Positions 60,968 to 64,000 of a stretch of 64,000 nt of DNA are shown here, in pieces; positions within the stretch are counted from its first letter, which is position 1, and every line of letters begins with the position of its first letter. The notes below the pieces were generated by a model. That model ran no database searches. It worked only from the letters and a program-made list of their open reading frames with translations, and was not told the DNA's origin. The position numbers and the translations under genes were made by a program. This stretch comes from Firmicutes bacterium AM31-12AC (GTDB taxonomy: Bacteria; Bacillota; Clostridia; Lachnospirales; Lachnospiraceae), in the NCBI GenBank assembly GCA_003480425.1, contig QUJA01000005.1:62001-126000 (forward strand). Reading direction: 5' to 3'.

Positions 60968-60996
60968 ATTTTATGCGATAATCTAAAAAAAAGCAA
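60968..60996 (-). promoter_or_regulatory. Promoter of the hydrogenase operon
   Basis: On the minus strand TTGCTT (60996-60991), a 17-base spacer and TAAAAT (60973-60968), about 77 bases before the start codon at 60891. Confidence 0.65.
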
Positions 60997-61025
60997 GAAA
61001 AATGCACAAAAATCTAAAAAATAAT

Positions 61026-61043
61026 TTGTTAAAATTTATGCAA
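61026..61043. promoter_or_regulatory. Rex-like half-conserved operator
   Basis: TTGTTAAAATTTATGCAA has one good Rex half site (TTGTTAAA) and a poor second half. It lies about 30 bases upstream of the hydrogenase -35. Rex controls many fermentative hydrogenases by NADH/NAD+ ratio; the match here is weak. Confidence 0.3.
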
Positions 61044-61185
61044 TATAACGATAAAAAATTAACGTTGTGTTTTTCACAAGGTCAGTTTATACGAACTTAA
61101 AAGAGAGAGGAAAAAGGAATTGTCTTTTATGGTAAATGCTTTATAATAGGAAACAACATAAGTGATAACATGGAGGGAGTAGCAG

Positions 61186-62073
61186 ATGGAAGAGTATATT
61201 TTAAGTTGTTGTTCTACGGCGGATATGCCAAAAGAATTTTTTGAAGAACGAAAGATATCATATATTTGTTTTCACTATTTTATGGATGGAGTAGAGTATC
61301 CGGATGATCTTGGACAGTCTATGCCATTTCAGCAGTTTTATAAAAAGATGCAGGATGGTGCGGATACCAAGACATCACAGATCAACGTAGGTGAGTTTGT
61401 TGAATATTTTCGACCATTTCTTGAAGATGGAAAAGATATTTTACATGTGACATTGTCATCAGGAATTTCAGGAGTTTTGAATTCAGCACGCACAGCGAAA
61501 GAGATGCTGGAAGAAGAATATCCGGACCGAAAGATCTATATTATTGATTCGCTTGCAGCATCTTCCGGATATGGACTATTGATGGATAAGCTGGCAGATT
61601 TGCGAGATGAAGGAAAATCCATTGATGAGGTTGCTTCATGGGCTGAAGAACATAAGCTGGAAGTACATCATTGGTTTTTCACAACAGACCTTACATTTTT
61701 TATTAAAGGGGGAAGAATATCTAAGATTTCGGGATGGTTTGGAACAGCGTTAGATATTTGTCCACTATTAAATGTAAGCAATGAGGGAAAATTAATTCCA
61801 AGATTTAAGATACGTGGAAAGAAAAAAGTCAGCAAAGAAATAGTGAAGAAGATGGAGCAATTTGCCGTTAATGGTTTAGCATATGCAGACAAATGCTTTA
61901 TGTCCCAGTCAGCATGTTATGAAGATGCAAGAAAAGTTGCAGATATGATAGAAGAGCGTTTTCCGAATCTGAAAGGAAATGTTATGATCAATGACATTGG
62001 GACCACGATTGGAAGTCATACAGGCCCTGGAACTGTTGCATTGTTTTTCTGGGGAACAAAACGAGAAAATTAA
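61186..62073 (+). CDS. DegV-family fatty-acid-binding protein
   Basis: A 295-residue two-domain protein of the DegV/FakB family. Typical stretches are STADMPKEFFEERKISYICF, KTSQINVGEFVEYF, DILHVTLSSGISG, YIIDSLAASSGYGLL, FFIKGGRISKISGW and the end IGSHTGPGTVALFFWG. FakB proteins bind a fatty acid and present it to FakA kinase for phosphorylation; no FakA is adjacent. ATGGAGGGAG precedes the start. A DUF1275 membrane gene follows after 17 bases and may be cotranscribed. Confidence 0.9.
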   Translation: MEEYILSCCSTADMPKEFFEERKISYICFHYFMDGVEYPDDLGQSMPFQQFYKKMQDGADTKTSQINVGEFVEYFRPFLEDGKDILHVTLSSGISGVLNSARTAKEMLEEEYPDRKIYIIDSLAASSGYGLLMDKLADLRDEGKSIDEVASWAEEHKLEVHHWFFTTDLTFFIKGGRISKISGWFGTALDICPLLNVSNEGKLIPRFKIRGKKKVSKEIVKKMEQFAVNGLAYADKCFMSQSACYEDARKVADMIEERFPNLKGNVMINDIGTTIGSHTGPGTVALFFWGTKREN

Positions 62074-62090
62074 GAGAGAAGTGTAGAGAA

Positions 62091-62771
62091 ATGAAACATT
62101 CGAAACAAATGTCGGAATCCATTCGACTGGGAATTGTGCTTGCAGTAGCAGGAGGATTTATGGATGCATATTCCTATATGTGCAGGGACGGGGTATTTGC
62201 AAATGCACAGACAGGAAATATGCTTTTACTTGGAATTCATTTATCACAGAAAGAATGGGGACTGGCGGCACATTATTTCTTCCCGGTGATGGCATTTGCA
62301 ATCGGAATTGCGCTGGCTGAAGTGATTCGTTACAAGAGTAATGAAGAAGGTTTGTTTCACTGGAGGCAATTTTCTGTATTGGTGGAGGCTATTGTACTTA
62401 TGGGGGTAAGCTTTATTTCACAAGATATGAATACGCTGGCGAACAGTCTTACATCTTTTGCATGCGGAATTCAAGTAGAAAGTTTTCGTAAGATTCATGG
62501 AAATGGGATCGCGACAACAATGTGTATTGGTAATTTGCGAAGTGCAACACAGAATCTGACGGATTTTTTAAGAACAAAAAAAAGCAGTTGTTTGCAAAAA
62601 AGTCTTTTGTATTATGGCGTGATTTTATGCTTTGTGATGGGTGCTATCATTGGAAATAAGTTCGTAATCCTAATGAAAGAAAGAGCTATTTTAATTTGTT
62701 CAGCTCTTTTGTTTGTTGCATTTATCATGATGTTTGTAGATCGCGAAAAACAGGAGCATGAAAAAATATAG
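62091..62771 (+). CDS. YoaK/DUF1275-family membrane protein
   Basis: A 226-residue inner-membrane protein with six or so helices and the DUF1275 hallmarks: AGGFMDAYSYMCRDGVFANAQ at the start (read as GGFMDAYSY and FANAQTGNM), LTSFACGIQVESFRKI, NGIATTMCIGNLRSATQNL and a final hydrophobic pair of helices. The family is of unknown function; it is often called YoaK. The start is 17 bases after the DegV stop with AGAGAAG in between. Confidence 0.88.
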   Translation: MKHSKQMSESIRLGIVLAVAGGFMDAYSYMCRDGVFANAQTGNMLLLGIHLSQKEWGLAAHYFFPVMAFAIGIALAEVIRYKSNEEGLFHWRQFSVLVEAIVLMGVSFISQDMNTLANSLTSFACGIQVESFRKIHGNGIATTMCIGNLRSATQNLTDFLRTKKSSCLQKSLLYYGVILCFVMGAIIGNKFVILMKERAILICSALLFVAFIMMFVDREKQEHEKI

Positions 62772-62794
62772 TTAAATGATAGCAAAGTTATTGG

Positions 62795-62824
62795 TTGACG
62801 AAAATATAACAAATTAGGTAAAAT
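62795..62824 (+). promoter_or_regulatory. Promoter of the glucokinase gene
   Basis: TTGACG (62795-62800), 18-base spacer, TAAAAT (62819-62824), 51 bases before the ATG. Confidence 0.7.
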
Positions 62825-62874
62825 ATAAATAAAAATAAGAAAGGAAACTGAAAGAGATTCAGCGAGGTAAAGGC

Positions 62875-63810
62875 ATGAAAAAATATGGATTTGGTGTAGA
62901 TGTAGGGGGAACTACTTGCAAAATTGGTCTGTTTGATATGAGCGGTGTGATTCTTGAAAAATGGGAGATCAAAACAAATACAGAGAATAACGGAGCATCT
63001 ATATTGGATGATGTTGCAGCATCTGTACTTGGTAAGATGGAAGAAAAGAATATTGATAAAGAAGATGTTCAGGGAATTGGACTTGGCGTGCCTGGACCGG
63101 TTGACAATGAAGGTGTAGTACATAAATGCGTAAATCTTGGCTGGGATGTTGTAAATGTTGAGAAAGAACTGGAAGAGAAGACAGGGCTTCTTGTCAAGGC
63201 AGGAAATGATGCGAATGTAGCTGCGCTCGGTGAGATGTGGCAAGGTGGCGGAAAAGGATATCAGAATGTTGTTATGGTCACACTTGGAACAGGTGTTGGC
63301 GGCGGAATCATCATCGACGGTAAAATGATTGCAGGAGCTAATGGAGCCGGAGGAGAGCTTGGCCATATCCATATGGATGATGAGGAAACAGAATGCTGTG
63401 GTTGTGGAAGAAAAGGTTGTCTGGAACAGTATGCATCTGCTACAGGAATTGTACGTATGGCAAAGAAGAAGCTTCAGACTGAAACAAGAACAACAAAATT
63501 GACAGCTTTTGATCCATTAACAGCAAAAGATATTTTTGATGTAGCAAAAGAAGGAGATGAAGTAGCGTTAGAGCTGGTTGACAAGCTTTGTACAGTGCTT
63601 GGAACTGCTTTGGCAAATGTAGCCGGTGTAGTAGACCCAGAGGTTTTTGTAATCGGCGGAGGTGTTTCAAGAGCGGGAGACATTCTTATTGAAGGAATCC
63701 AGAAAAAATATTCTGAAATAGTATTCCAGGCATGTCGTGAGACAAAAGTGACACTTGCAACACTTGGAAATGATGCAGGTATGTATGGATGTGTTAAATT
63801 ATTATTCTAA
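62875..63810 (+). CDS. glcK: ROK-family glucokinase
   Basis: A 311-residue sugar kinase that phosphorylates glucose at C6. The ATP phosphate loop is GVDVGGTTCKIGLF near the N-terminus. The sugar site is GANGAGGELGHIHMD with catalytic Asp in KAGNDANVAALGEMW, and the ROK zinc motif is CCGCGRKGCLEQYAS. FVIGGGVSRAGD completes the nucleotide site. Length and motif order are standard. It would channel glucose released by the glycosidases of this window into glycolysis, although it is monocistronic with its own promoter and terminator. Confidence 0.93.
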   Translation: MKKYGFGVDVGGTTCKIGLFDMSGVILEKWEIKTNTENNGASILDDVAASVLGKMEEKNIDKEDVQGIGLGVPGPVDNEGVVHKCVNLGWDVVNVEKELEEKTGLLVKAGNDANVAALGEMWQGGGKGYQNVVMVTLGTGVGGGIIIDGKMIAGANGAGGELGHIHMDDEETECCGCGRKGCLEQYASATGIVRMAKKKLQTETRTTKLTAFDPLTAKDIFDVAKEGDEVALELVDKLCTVLGTALANVAGVVDPEVFVIGGGVSRAGDILIEGIQKKYSEIVFQACRETKVTLATLGNDAGMYGCVKLLF

Positions 63811-63850
63811 AATTATAAAGAATTTTAAATGATATAAAATAATAAAAAAT

Positions 63851-63886
63851 GGTAGATAACACTTCAAAAAGTGTTGCCTATTTTTA
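63851..63886 (+). terminator. Terminator of the glucokinase gene
   Basis: AACACTT (63858-63864) with AAGTGTT (63869-63875), extended outwards by weaker pairs, followed by TATTTTTA. It runs directly into the palindromic repeat. Confidence 0.78.
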
Positions 63887-63996
63887 TCTCAGTCGAGAAG
63901 ACTCCCACCTCTTCAGGTGGTGAGTCTTCTCGACTGAGATAAACGCTCCGCAAGGATGCGCAGTGATTCTGATAGGAATATGTCAGCTTCGCTGAC
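63885..63996 (+). repeat. Modular palindromic repeat: long perfect hairpin plus shared core
   Basis: A 20-bp perfect stem (63885-63904 with 63922-63941) encloses a second 6-bp stem CCACCT / AGGTGG with loop CTTC; only T921 bulges out. It is followed by AACGCTCCGC-AAGGATGC (63942-63959), the core seen at 15434-15451, and by a small hairpin GTCAGC-TTC-GCTGAC (63982-63996). The element runs towards or past the right edge of the window. The left half is repeated at 8006-8047. Confidence 0.8.
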
Positions 63997-64000
63997 CAGA

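Noticed and set aside
1..64000. Search for CRISPR arrays, prophage, complete insertion sequences, rRNA and tRNA genes
   Set aside because: No regularly spaced direct repeats, phage structural genes, intact transposase genes or tRNA/rRNA signatures were seen; the only resolvase-like sequence is the C-terminal tail of the protein at 39264-40178, which lacks the catalytic domain.

Overview
The window looks like chromosomal DNA of a low-G+C, strictly anaerobic gut Firmicute, most likely a Lachnospiraceae member (Ruminococcus/Mediterraneibacter/Blautia-like). This is inferred from the [FeFe]-hydrogenase, GPH-type sugar symporter, AraC-controlled glycosidase genes, a lysine riboswitch on dapA, Gram-positive surface anchoring and AT-rich codon use. 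No rRNA, tRNA, CRISPR array or complete transposase gene was seen.

Layout. (1) 1-6.1 kb: a G+C-richer cassette (response regulator, histidine kinase, ABC ATPase, FtsX-type permease) lies between decayed gene fragments. (2) 6.1-13.2 kb: a cell-wall-anchored 5'-nucleotidase and, divergently, a pilus operon: VWA tip pilin, inactive signal-peptidase-like protein, isopeptide backbone pilin, class B sortase. (3) 13.3-18.8 kb: DNA polymerase IV, a cytidylate-kinase-like protein, CorA, a transglutaminase-like protein and a membrane protein. (4) 18.8-23.4 kb, minus strand: a lactose/cellobiose-type PTS with its PRD regulator and a stand-alone RarA C-terminal domain. (5) 23.6-30.1 kb: an unknown protein, a HicB-like protein, a FUSC-like exporter, lysine riboswitch plus dapA, M19 dipeptidase, MATE exporter. 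(6) 30.2-48.2 kb: a plant-glycoside locus with AraC regulators, a large glycosidase, two AraC-GH39 fusion proteins, a GPH symporter, a GH35-like enzyme and a two-subunit C-glycoside deglycosidase; a HipA-like kinase operon is embedded in it. (7) 48.3-55.8 kb: TmcAL-like protein, RbsABC-type sugar ABC transporter, carboxylesterase, cupin. (8) 56-64 kb: rhodanese-TtcA, [FeFe]-hydrogenase with a NuoF-GltD-like partner, DegV, DUF1275, ROK glucokinase.

Functional reading. Region 6 probably senses plant glycosides, imports them, removes O-linked sugars and cleaves C-C linked sugars; the ABC transporter and esterase of region 7 may add uptake and deacylation. The most unusual items are the two AraC regulators fused to GH39 domains that keep the nucleophile but lack the acid/base glutamate, which suggests glycosidase-derived sugar sensors. 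Next come the HipA-like kinase paired with a protein ending in a resolvase-type DNA-binding tail and overlapped by an acetyltransferase gene, and a modular palindromic repeat family (positions 8006, 15403, 63885).

Caution: five genes (6104-7983, 10850-11334, 13319-14514, 53735-55077, 59060-60891) are each broken by exactly one missing base in or next to a short homopolymer. This looks more like sequencing error than decay, and these genes are probably intact in the organism.
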